This document shows positions 36,501-48,900 of a stretch of DNA of 64,000 bases, in pieces; position 1 is the first letter of the stretch, and the number at the start of each line of letters is the position of its first letter. The position numbers and the translations under genes are program-made. This DNA is from Gymnothorax reevesii (Eukaryota; Chordata; Actinopteri; Anguilliformes; Muraenidae), in contig CM056577.1 of assembly GCA_029721435.1 (NCBI GenBank), positions 27,669,719 to 27,733,718 of the forward strand, in the 5' to 3' direction. Under the pieces are notes generated by a model. That model saw only the letters and a program-made list of their open reading frames with translations. It did no database searches and had not been told where the DNA came from.

Positions 36501-39500
36501 GCATTTTTAATTAGCAGAGCACGCAAACTAACATCCAGTAGCTGATAAGCGGACGTGACTTTGAATGTAATCTGTCACGCGAAAAATTTGTTTTGTGTCC
36601 GGTGTGAAAGCGGCTTGACGTGCCAATAACGTGTATTGGCGTCTTTGCATTGACTTTGAATGTAGCTAATCTGTCCTGCTAAAAATTTGTTTCGTGTCTG
36701 AGGTGAAAGCAGCTTTATGGATAGTACGTGACAGCTAGAGAGAGCTCGGTTATGTTACGAACATAATACAAGTTTTTCGGACCGTAAGTTCTGTTAGCGC
36801 AGACAAGTTGCTTACGTGGAGCTAGCGAATTGATCACTTCTACAGGAAAAAATAATCTCTGCATTTTTCGGCTTTTTATTAGCCGCAACAATTTCTTACT
36901 GGGGATGAAATTACAAGTATGTCAAGGTAGTGCAGAGAAATCATTTGTAAACTGGTAGAGCTTCTGCGTTTAGCATTGCTTTCATGGTAGCACCAGAGAG
37001 CTTGGTCAGACATTTATGAAGTATCCGGCTGATCCCGGTCAAGGATAAGTAAGGGATCACTAACTGTAGTGGCTACAATCGGGCAACATTATGATGAAAC
37101 TGCCACATTGATGCTAACCGAAGTAACACAAGCATACCGATCAGAATTACTGCATATAAGTTAACCAGGAGCATTTTTAATTAGCAAGACACACAAACTA
37201 ACATGCAGTAGCTGGTAACTGAGCGGTCATAACCACAGAGACAAACCCTTGCAATACAAGTTTTACAGACAGCAAGTTCTGTTACTGTGAACAGTCGTAC
37301 CAAGCATCCAAATTACAAACAAGTATAAAAAGTTAGCTTCAAATGAGGCTTATGTTCACACACCCTCTGTAGAATTTCCCCTGATATCACTCTTAGGACA
37401 CAAACATTAGCAACAGTAACTTGGCTACGTTAGCCGCTGTGCTAAAGCCACCATCAACTGGCTATCACGTCAGGTTGGCTTATGCAGTAAAAGCAACTTA
37501 CAGTTTCTGTGTCTGTGAGTCAAGGACAGTTGCGACAGATACAGGTTTAATCTTAAGATATTTTACAAAGCCTGCGTCTGAGGCCAGTTGTTAGTGCTAA
37601 CTATCGCAAGCGGTCCTGACAGACACCCATAACACGTTAGCTTCACTAACATTATTTGCTGTTATATGCTTACTTACAGCTTGTGGCTCAGAGCGCTTGA
37701 TCGATGCAACTGCTTCAGGTTTGAGAAGCAGCTGAAACGTTTGTCCTGTCTCAAATGATCCTTTATTGACAAAGCTGTCTTTAGTGAAATGCTGAGCACA
37801 AGCAGCTAACATTCCCTTTGGCCATGGCTGTTTGCTGCCGGCAAACAAAAAAAAGCTACCCACTGATTTCTGGTGGCATCGTCTTTTGGAAGGATGTATA
37901 AAAAGAAGGATCAGCATGTTAGGTCCCCTTAAAGATCACATATTGGAAATAAATGTGCAACGTATCTTGCAATGTTGTCCATGCATGTTAATCCCAAAAT
38001 TTTTAGCAGCAACAGGGTGTAATACTAGGAACACACTATCCATTGTTTCTCTTCTCAGTAATGCAGACAGAAGAAATAAATGAGCAACCGTCATATTTCA
38101 TTCCAATTTCATAAGTTTGAATGATCTGACGTAGTTTCGTTTTGAAATTCCATTCAATTTTGCTAATGGTAATAATTCGCGAATGCCCTAGCTAGCCAGC
38201 TAACTCATTTTCGGAATGCTCATGTAGTCATAAGTGATGCAGAAAACATGACTGAAGCAGCAAAGTAAAATGCAACGTTAACGCATCATGCAGATATAAG
38301 ACAGAGGCTTCTATATTCCAACACATTAAAGGTGAAGAGAGGGGCTCATACGATTGGTGAAGACTCCACTCGGCTGTGTTAAACCCAAACAAGTCTTCTC
38401 TCCTCCCTCGTTGCCACTTGTGCCAGCAGGAGGGACAGAGGCAGGACAGAGGAGTACTTGCGTCGTGCTGCACCGGGCACGAAATTGCAGAATACGCCTG
38501 GATACAGCCCGTTGGTGCGGCGCTCCCCCCATTCACTGCGCCTGTGCCTGTTCAACGAATTTAGAGCCCCATGACTTACATTCACAGAACTTAACCAAAT
38601 TAGGGACGGGCCAAATGTGAGAAAATGCAGGTGACAGTGTTAACTCAGTCAAAGTCACAAGATGGCTTGATGAAGTTGAGGGAACAAATTTTTACAGTGT
38701 ATTTATACATTCTAGATAATCAGACAACTCATAACAATATTAACTCATTAGCTGCGGAAATATAACAAATACTCTGTAAACTGGCAGAATATGAAAACAA
38801 AGCTTCATTCAAATTATGACAAAAATATTCATTTAACAACTGTAACCCAAGACCAAACACTGCAATAACCTAAAAAATAAATAATAATGTGCACATCTGC
38901 GTCAAACATGTTACTGTTGGACAGATGCAAAAACAACCCAGTCTTTTGTGCAGGAGAGCAGTTGACCCATGTTATATGAGTCAAACCCTCAACCAGCACA
39001 CTGCGCGTCTAGTTCCAGTTATACAGTGCCGCGCCACCGCTGTACTAACTATACAGAGTGGAAATTGACATTGAACACCTTTGTTTTATTATTTTTGTTG
39101 TTTGGGGCATTTAGTCAGAGGAGCCAGACTGCAAAAAGCAAAAAAAAGTCCATCTTACCAAACATTTGAGTCTACCTTTTTTCTCTCTTAGATACACAAA
39201 AATCTGCCAGTAAGGTGACAGTATGACTTGTTTCTAGATTTGTCCATGTGATTAGAAAATCTTGGCTAAGCAGATGGTAACTAAGCTTATATTATTGAGG
39301 GAAACAAAGAAAATTAAAATTTAAAGGCCTGTTAAGACAGACACCCCTTCTAGTGCAAATATACTTTGTACGTTCAGTAAATAATTTCAGATTAATCGCT
39401 TCATCATGCTTGCTGAGCAATAATAAGTCTCTCTCTCTCTGTTACAGGCTGTTCCCTATATGCACCGGAACATGTCACTGGCTACACTGGAGGCTCTGTG

Positions 39501-40281
39501 GTCCTGCCTTGCTACTGCACTTATGGACGGGCAAAACGGAGGTCTGTCACATGGATTTCTTACACAGTTTCTCCTCCGATTCACATTTGGAGATACTCTG
39601 AAGTGGATTACCACTACCGAGACCGTGTAGTTATTTCTGAAGACACAAGAAACTTTTCTCTCCATCTCTCACATCTCACACAGAGAGATGCGGGAGGGTA
39701 CAGGTGTGTCGCAGATGGGCAGTTCAGAGACATCACTCTCACAGTTAAAGGTAACTTTGACCATATCTGCCCCAAGCATGCCAAGGTTTGGCAGGCAGTG
39801 TATGACACAATGGTGGTGAATTGTGGGCTATTTTCCTGTAAATGCACAGGTTTGTGGTGCAAAAATGCAAAAGTTCTAAAGTGAGTTGGGCTATTTCTAT
39901 ATGAGAGCTAAACGGAAGGTACAGCTAAAGTGTTCAGCAGTTCTGTTCTTAAAAGTTTTTCATTTGAAATATAATTTATTAGATTAGGTGATGCACTGCA
40001 TTGAATATGATTTTTATCTTTATTAAAAAAGCAAGTTAAATCATATGCAATTTTTAAGTTCTTCACAGCTTGCTTTACAAGGCTGCCTTTAGCAAGAACT
40101 AGCTAATGTGCTTTAGCTATAATTATGCTCATATTTACCAAATTCAATAATTAAAGGCAAAAAACTGTTGTCATAGCAATTTCATAGTGTACCTTGTTGA
40201 GTTAATTCTCAAACCATTACAATTAAATCCAATAAAGTATTAAAGTATTTGAAATGTAAAAACATGCTGATGTGCCTTTTT

Positions 40282-40328
<47 letters not shown>

Positions 40329-43300
40329 CTATATATTGTTATTATAGCAACAGAATGCAGGTGCTCATCTCCCTCCGCTCCTGTACCCCAGTATGGTGTA
40401 GGTAAACACATGTGAGACAGACATTAAAAATAAAAATACTCAGCGATAGTGATTTTAGATAAACGACTTGGGAAAACCTTAAATCGGCACACTTATATCA
40501 CATAACCCTTTTCCCCCTCACTCGCTCTCCATCACAAGTTCCCACCCTCTCTCTCCCTCGCTTTCTACCTCTTCCTCCTTTTCCCCCTTTCCTCTTGTTC
40601 TCTCCCACTCTTTCTACTCCTCTCTCTCTCTCCCTCCCTCACTTGTGTTCTGTCTGATTTGGAACTCATCACTATCACTGAGAACACAGGATGCTCAGGT
40701 CCTCTGCCTTGTGTCTGTACTGATGTACACAGTAAACCTGAACGGGTCAAATGGACTGCAGACGGAGGAAGAAAAAACACTAATATTAACACACGAATTG
40801 TCCAGTGTAAATGCTCCTGGTTTTCACGATCTCTACAAACACAGAGTGCAGTTCATGAACTCTTCTCCAGGAAACCTCTCTCTCCTTCTTAGTCCTGGGA
40901 CTGAAGGGTGTGCTGTGTGCAATCTCATTTTGAGTCTCATTTTGACTCTTGAACCTGATTGTAAACCCCTAGGTAAGTAAAAAAAATTGGTGGAAGGTCT
41001 GGATCATGGGCAGGAGGGGTCAAATTCAAGATGGCGTTTATGATGGTCGCCAAATCATAAAATCATCCATAACTCCTCAAGGAAAGGGGCTAGAGAAATA
41101 ATTCTGGTGTCTTTACCTATGTTTTGGGGGTCAAGGAATCCAACGAAGCCATGTTTTTGGTCATGACCATACTTCATAATGGTGAATTCCAATATGGCAG
41201 CGTAAAGCGGGCCACGAGCTATAACTTGCTTAGTACTTGGTCTAAAGTTACAAATTTGGTGTCCTTTCATTGATTTTCAGGGTCAAAGAATCAATTAACC
41301 CATTTATGCCTTGCGTCCTCACATGAAGACTGTTAAGAAAAAGTGTCCTGTTTGAATAACTATTAGAGTGGTATTCTGAAGTATAATAACATATAAAAGT
41401 TAAAAAAAAAAGAAAATTCAGACTTAAATGGGTTAAGACAATTTTCAGAAATGATAGCACGGCTCCAGACTAACTTTTTGCATTGGTTGCACTGGTGCGC
41501 CTAACCTTTTTTTTTTAGGTGCACCAGCACAAAAATTAGGTGCACCAAAATTTTACATTGAGTCGCCTTTAATGCCATAAGGTCAACTTTTTATTGCTCT
41601 CCATAACTTTCATACAATGTGAATGATTTTTAAAGAAGAATAAGGTGTAGAGAAATGCATGTCTTTATTTCATTGAACTGCTCTCACTAAAAGCACAATT
41701 ATTGCTCTCGGAGTGAACCTTCTGTTAATTATGAAAATGACTGAGAACAGGTCAGGACTAATAACTGTTCTAAACAGAAGTTTTTTGCAACCCAATTCTC
41801 TGTTCGTGTTCCGCAACTGGACTGAATTTAGCCCATGATTTAATCGCTGTTAGATCGCATACGGAGAGAAACCGTGTCTTCGGTTGCTTATTACGATAAT
41901 CGGAAAACGCGTCAATAAATGAAAATGATTGAGAACTACTAATTGCAGTCAAAAAGGGACGTGTCTCAGCACCTCCGCTGGCTACGCCACTGGATTACAC
42001 ACTCCTTGGTAGAGACGTCTGTGTCGCTGTCAATCATGAAGGACATGTATGTGGCGTTTCCGATGTCCGCAGCTGTATTTCGCTTTAAGATATCGGCTAT
42101 TACCCCAATTAATTGGGCACATGCCGTATCATTACAATACGTCGGGTTAACGTTTAATCCATTTTTCTTCGGCAACTCCCCTTTGGCAATGTTGTTTGCA
42201 ACATTCTTCAGTGGACCTGATTACTCTCTGCCACTGAAATGCAGCTGGGAGAGGGGCCACTTTCTTTGCGCACTTGTCACGGCACAACGTGTGTTTTTGG
42301 ACACGTTATGTTTTTTTAAAGTTTTGATACAAAACGTTGTTGACCCGCTCACGAATGTACTATTCCCGGCCATATTCTGACCGCACTCCTGACAGTACAT
42401 GTAGTGCATTGCGTTACGTTTTTTCTTGTACTTCAGCCAGGGAAATAGTTTCAGCCAGTCCTGTCTGAAGGAATATATTTCGGCCTTTTTAATTTGGGTC
42501 TCAGAGCCGGGCTCTATCCCACACTCCGTTTCTTGACGGGATGGACACTCGGTAGTAGGGATGGATGGGATTATAGTAATACGGCTGGTTGTAGGCTTAG
42601 TTTTTTAAATGAAAAAACTTTCAATACTTCGGCCTCTCTTCATTTTCCCTCATTTTGTCGCGTTTAGTTTATTTTTTCGTTTCAGTTAGTCAGCCACTCT
42701 GGCGCTCAGGTCGCGCGAAACTTTTAACACACAACTTACAGGACCAATCAGAGGCAAAAACTCACCCGAGCTCTGTCTCTTATTGGTTTAGAACAAGGTA
42801 TGATCCTACCATAATGATTGTGTGAGTTCGGTTTGTGTGAGTTTCGCGCTTGCGAAATAAATTTAATTTTTAACCCGGGCATCATCAGGTGCACCAGTGC
42901 GACCTAGCAAAATTATTAGTCGCACTCTTAAAAATTTTGGTCGCATGTGCGACCAAATTGGTCGCACTCTGGAGCCCTGGATAGTTTATTACTTAATGGT
43001 GAAATCCAATATGGCTGCATGTATGACATGCACTGTTAGTCAGTAACAATACATAATCATTGTATTTTGACGACTAATGACAGGGTGGTTGCAAGTAAGC
43101 ATTATCAGCCACCAGTATGTTGTTTGTGACGTGATAACAACAGCCTCATCTTAAAAATAAGCTAGACATATTGAAAAATACCCCAAGAAACGCCTGGGGT
43201 AACACTATTTGCACTACATGTAGTCCACTTTTTAAAGTGCAGTAAATTTCATAGTATTTCAATTCATCTACTTGTCATAAATGACTCCATTCGGGAGTCC

Positions 43301-45933
43301 ACACGGAAGGTGCTCATTTGACTGTCACTTACAAAATGCACAACAGGGTAAGCCTTCCTCTCTGCAAGGGCATCGTGAAGTAGCACACGTCATACAATTG
43401 CAATTTGTTGCCATGTGATCAGGCAGGGGGCAGTGGAATGATTTGGCCTCAAGATTACCCTCCTCCATTTGAAAACCATACTGCAGAGGATCTAGTGAGA
43501 CATGGTTCTGACAGTTATCTGGATATGAGCAGCATAAAATGCTCTGAGCATATATCCTTTTGCAGTATGACTAGTAGGAGGCAGATCAAGAATGGTGGTT
43601 GCCTTTCGCTGATGGTACATCTTGTACCTGAGATTGTCTAGTGTTTAGATACTATGATTGCCACGGTTTAACACCTGAACTAAATATTTCTCTGCATTGC
43701 ACGCTGTAGCATCATCCCCAAGCCTTCCAAAGTCCTTCAGAAATATGGCTGGATCTACCTTAAGTCCAGCAGATTTGGTCCCAAACTTACTGGTGACATT
43801 GCACCCAGCAAGAGCATGAACAGCTGGTAAGACTTCACACACTGACTGTCCTGTTATTTTCCAGCACATTGGGAGGTATCTGGTTTTTTCATGTTTCCTG
43901 CTCTGAACCAAAACTCAGTCAGTCCATTTGACTTAAAACACTCAACAAAATATGAAGCAATCACAAAGATATATGTGTCATTTGACTGGATTGCTGAGCG
44001 TGCCAGTCTATTTTTGACAGAATCGAGACAGTGAGGAATGATTTGAACGTTTGCCTCTTCAAGGCTGGAATCAAGGCTTGGATGCACTGAGTTCTCCATC
44101 GCTAATTAACTCTGTAGTAACTGAGACATTGACTCCCACTATTTGACTGAAGAAAACCTATAAGCCTTGGACATTCTGATGAGTGTAATGTTCCTTCAGC
44201 CAGTTCCCTAGAAGTATCTCAAGTTTCACCTTATTATCAGCTGACGGCCAGAAACTGTCCATGTCCTTGGAGAAAAAAAAAAATGGACAAAACTCTTAAC
44301 TTTATTAAGGAGAAAAGGCAGGTTTTGTGTTTGGAGAGATTACTGGTGACCACTGATGTTCAACTGCAATGATGTTGATAAATTCATGCTAAACTCAACC
44401 AGAAAATCATTAGTTCATATTACATTTCATGTCTTAAAGGTGTATTTGGGTTAAATATATGATTATTTAATGATTTGTCAGTGCACCATTTTGAGGGATT
44501 TCAGACTTTGGGAGCCACCTTGATAGCTATCTAATTTGGCTCATAGCAAGTAGGTAATCTAGAATTTAATGCTCAAGATCAATGATACCTGTGGTCAAGG
44601 AGTTTATAATCCCAGAAATGTATAGTTTTAAGCCCCAGCAGTTTTTCAATTCTCAGTATTTTTTTTGCAATTTCAATTTTAAATTTTCGTGAAGATTTTT
44701 TTTTGTGTTTGCAGCCCCTTTTCGCTACCAAAATCATGAAAATAAACTGAAATACAATGGGATTCTTAATGCTTCAAGTGTCTAGACTCACTTCAGCCAT
44801 TCCTTTCCTGTCTGTGAGGCTACAATCTTGAATTATAAAGCCGTAAATAAGGTAACCCCCAAATAACCCCTTTCCAGAGAAACCAAATCTGGATAAGATC
44901 TTGTGTTTGGCTGTAAACAGTTGAGGGCATTCTCAAGGGAAATTCATCATATCATATTATTAAGAAATCTGATAAAGAATTGGCATCAATATCAGAATGT
45001 TCATGCACATTTCAACAAGGTTCTTGTGTAACACGACTGATGATGCATTAGTAATTAACTTGCTATTTTAAAGATGTCACCACTGTTTTAGGCCTAAGGG
45101 GCTTGTTTCAAAGTTATTTACTCCGAATTAGGCCCCAATTTGAATCTGCTTTCCAGTGATGATAACTCCAGCGGCCATGATCTTAGCCCATGCCAAGACA
45201 GTGATAGTGATAGCCATTTTGAATTTCACCATTATGTAATGAACTATCATTTCTGAAAATGGCCTCAATTGATTCCTTGACCCTGAAAACCTAGGTAAAG
45301 ACACCAAATTTGTAAATCTAGAACATGTACTAAGCAAGTTACAGCTTTACACTGCCATATTAGATTTCGCATTTACCAAATGTAGAGATAACCAAAAACA
45401 TGGCTTCATTGGATTCCTTGACCCCCAAAACATAGGTAAAGACACCAGAATTATTTCTCTAACCCCTTTCCTTGAGGAGTAATGGATGATTTTATGATAT
45501 GGTGGCCAACTTGGATGCCATCTGAATTTGACCCCTCCTGCCCGTGATCCAGACCTTCCATCCAAGTTTTATTTATTTATTTACTTACCTAGGGATGTAC
45601 TATAAAGTTAAAGAGTCAAAATGATAAGCTGTCAAATTGATAAGCTCACATTACGCACAGTCCAGGAGCAAATCTGATTCTGCCGAGAAGTAGGGAAGTT
45701 TTGAAATACGGGCGAGTGATGGGTAATGAAAAAAAAAAAGGGCAAACCTCGGGTAGACTACGAGTGACCTGAGGAATAAAATATATTTTAACATTTTGTT
45801 AAAATAATAAGAATTTAAAAAGCTACTGTGGAAATAGCTCAAAGCCACGTATCAGACTTAGACATTCACCAGCTGCAGCAACAAAAAAGAGCATCTCAAC
45901 ACCCGGTGAGATCTGTCCTTTTTTATATTTAGG

Positions 45934-45972
<39 letters not shown>

Positions 45973-48900
45973 TTTTGCTTCTTGATTTTCTTTTTCGGCA
46001 ACCAGGACTTCTTTTACTTTTTCGGTGGACGAAGAACATTCTCTTTTTGTTTTATTCCATATGGATTAATTCTGGATTTTCTGTTGGCGTATGGATATTT
46101 GTCATTTTGTGCTCCGGAGGTGGAAAGATTTTGGCTGGACATTTGAAAGAACTGGATGCGGTAAAAGTAAACCGACTGACTGCACAGACTTTTTAAAAAT
46201 ATTATTTTACGGTGCTGGACTCAAGAAAGCGATTGTGTATTGCCTGTGAGGTTGGGTGTTGCGCAATATCGCGGTGTTGCAAATATTCGTTGGTCTGCGC
46301 TGCATTTCTTCCATTTTAGTTTTTTTGTTAAGCGGTAATAAATTCAGTGAATTGTTATGATCAAGCGTATCCCATGTTTTGTTTGTAACTTATACATTGG
46401 GAGTGAATGGGAGGGTGTACTATAAAGTTGAAGAGTCAAAATGAGGGGACATCTGATTGCACACAGCCCCTCAGCCCCTGGACTATCTCTCATATCTTAC
46501 TCCAACAGGTGTGCTAACATACAGGTGTGAAGTCAACGGACAGTTCAGGGACATCGAGTTCAAAGTGAAAGCTAAATTTAACCAGCTAAACCAACAAGCC
46601 CAAGAAAGACAAGTGACAAAGCAACCTTTGCAAACGGAGATGGATACTCACCTCAATTCTCCAGATTAAAGTAGCACTTTGTCCCTCAAAAAATCCATGA
46701 TTGAGAGTGTCTAAACCTGGACCTCCTGAGAGATTCAGATAATCGCTTTGGTTTTTGAACCGGCTGGTCTACAAGACCTAACATCTGCTCATGCCACTAA
46801 CCAACTGCAATCTGAACAGCAAAATACTGTGAAAATCTACAGCTGCCACAGTACACATGGCTGTATCACATCATTGTTCAGATTTTCTTTTATAAGTGCT
46901 TGTTTGTGTATCACTGTAACAGATAGCTGGTGTTGAACTTCGACTTCATCTTTGGAAACATGTCTCTTCCTGTAGTGAGTCCTGGGTGTGGAGAGGACAG
47001 ACTTGATGAATATTGTGAAATGGACAGTAGTCACAGAATGGAGAGGCCTACTTAGGACATTGTTCAAATCCTTGTACTGGAGATACTTTATGACCAGTGT
47101 GCTTGTTTTGACAGATTTGCCTGGAATCCATGACCTGTGTGTTGCAGTGAGGGTCCGTCGGCAGACACACAGGGCCTGCAATAACCTCACCTTTCACTTC
47201 TTAATGACAGACACCTCTTGCAGTTTACCTCCCCGATTAGAAACAGTTGCTCAGACTGATTGGTGGAACCGACGAGAATCTAATTTATTTTTGAAAGCCT
47301 AGTTATACATTGCACTACGAATATATACGGCGTTTACTTCCGCACATCAATGACGATGGAAAATATCAATTGCCTTCGTCTTTATAATTTCTGGATTTAC
47401 GTAAATTAGTTCGCGAGGTTAATTGAGCAACAAGCCAAGAGAATCCGCTCTCTCGTCTGAATGTAGTGACAGCTCAAGTGCGTTGTTAGACGCACAGCTG
47501 AGTGATAATAACGAAAGTAATTGCCGCGAAGTCAGCGAAAGTTCCGGATTTTTTGCTGATTGTCATTCTTGCATAGTCACATCAATTATATCAACATAGC
47601 CAACAGGTAATGGCTTTGTCATTCGTTAATTATTACATGTCATGCATTGGCGGTGGCTGTTCAGTTAATAAACTGATTGTTAATCAGGCAAACCTGATCG
47701 CAAACCGTTTAAGAGAAATTATACAGGAAAAGGCGATGTTACTGAAGGCCTTCCCGACATCTGACGGCACGCCACTGGTGTGTTGTTTCTATTTCAACGG
47801 TTTGTTGTCTTTTGAGCATTTTTTTTTTTTAATTTACTGAATGGATTATGTTTTGAATTCATTTGTATTGTATTTTGTTATGTTTTACTTTGTAATGGAC
47901 TTTGATTTGTTTCTTATCCCTTGCCTCTTGGCCAGGTCGTCATTGCAAATGAGAACTGGTTCTCCGTTGACTTATCTGGTTAAATAAATAGGTTAAATAA
48001 ATAAATAAATAAAATAAAATAAATAATAAATAAAAAAATGTACTTGTATCTTTTAATCCACCCCTCCATCTCTCTTTCTATCCCCCTAATAGATCCAGGC
48101 TGTGTTCTTTCTGAAGCTGGACCCAAAACCATCACTGGGTTCACTGGAGGTTCAATAATCCTGCCCTGTGTCTGTACTGATGTACAGAGCAAACCTGAGC
48201 AGGTCAGATGGACTGTGGATCGAGGATTACTAAACTCTGTTATATTTCCAGAATGTAATACCGCTCGCAACAGTCCCTATGAAAACAGAGTACAGTTGCT
48301 GAACTTGATTTCTCCAGGAAACCTGTCCCTCCGGATCTCTAATCTCACTCTGACAGATGAAGAAACATACAGGTGTGAAGTAGACGGCCAGTACAGAGAC
48401 ATCACTCTCATTGTTAAAGGTACATTTATTTTAATGTTTCTGGTTGGATAGTTATCATTCAATGAATTGCATGTAATATTTTGCAATACCAAAAAATGAA
48501 GGATTTATCCATTTATCAACAAATAATTAACCAATAAATAATCTGCTTCATGAAGAGTCCTTTTCTTGTGTCTTCATATCTCTCAAAGTGAAATCACCAT
48601 TCTTTCTCTCTCTTGGTTACTTGCCCTAACTTTTTGTTGATGGCCTGTACAGCGACATCACTCTCTCAATAATACATACGTTTGTTTAGTTGTTTTCTGA
48701 ATTGACTTTAACGATCCATTGAATTGCACGCAAAATTTTGCATTGTCATAAAATAAAGCAGCAATCAATAACCATACTATCTGCTGTAACAAGGAACTTT
48801 TAATAATATTGAAATCACCAATTTCTCTCTCTCTCTCTCTCTCTCTCTCTTACTCTCTCTGATCTGCAGATCCGGGCTGTGTTCTATCTGATTCTGGACC

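Larger units (their letters stand above)
40890..46484 (-). mobile_element. Academ-like DNA transposon with long TIRs, inside V2
   Basis: Removing it restores the V2 exon with a 3-bp duplication TCT. Termini are TAGTCCTGGGACTGAAGGG and, inverted, TAGTCCAGGGGCTGAGGGG. The inverted homology extends for hundreds of bases (left 40890-41450; right 45130-45640 plus 46410-46484), with an insert of about 780 bp in the right arm. The minus strand at 44099-43400 encodes a remnant nuclease-like protein. A 3-bp target and an XPG/PIN-like protein are reported features of the Academ superfamily, so I name it Academ-like. A hAT element is nested at 41458-42979. Confidence 0.65.
40646..46589 (+). pseudogene. 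V2 V-set exon of unit B, split by a 5.6-kb transposon
   Basis: The 5' part (40646-40889) encodes ELITITENTGCSGPLPCVCTD and VKWTADGG, then a 2-base deletion relative to unit A shifts the frame near 40785. The 3' part resumes at about 46485 with the C-terminal strands: VLTYRCEVNGQFRDI. Unlike unit A it keeps the F-strand Cys. There is no acceptor AG in front and the donor position reads AAAG|CT, as in unit A. The exon is dead by frameshift, splice loss and insertion. Confidence 0.85.

Noticed and set aside
38228..38620. Overlapping open frames on both strands with cysteine-rich translations
   Set aside because: No domain, no splice context and no conservation with unit A. Multiple overlapping frames in a GC-richer stretch are expected by chance.
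46837..47302. Frames of 104 and 117 codons in the V2-V3 intron of unit B
   Set aside because: The matching intron of unit A does not keep them open, and the translations have no recognisable domain.
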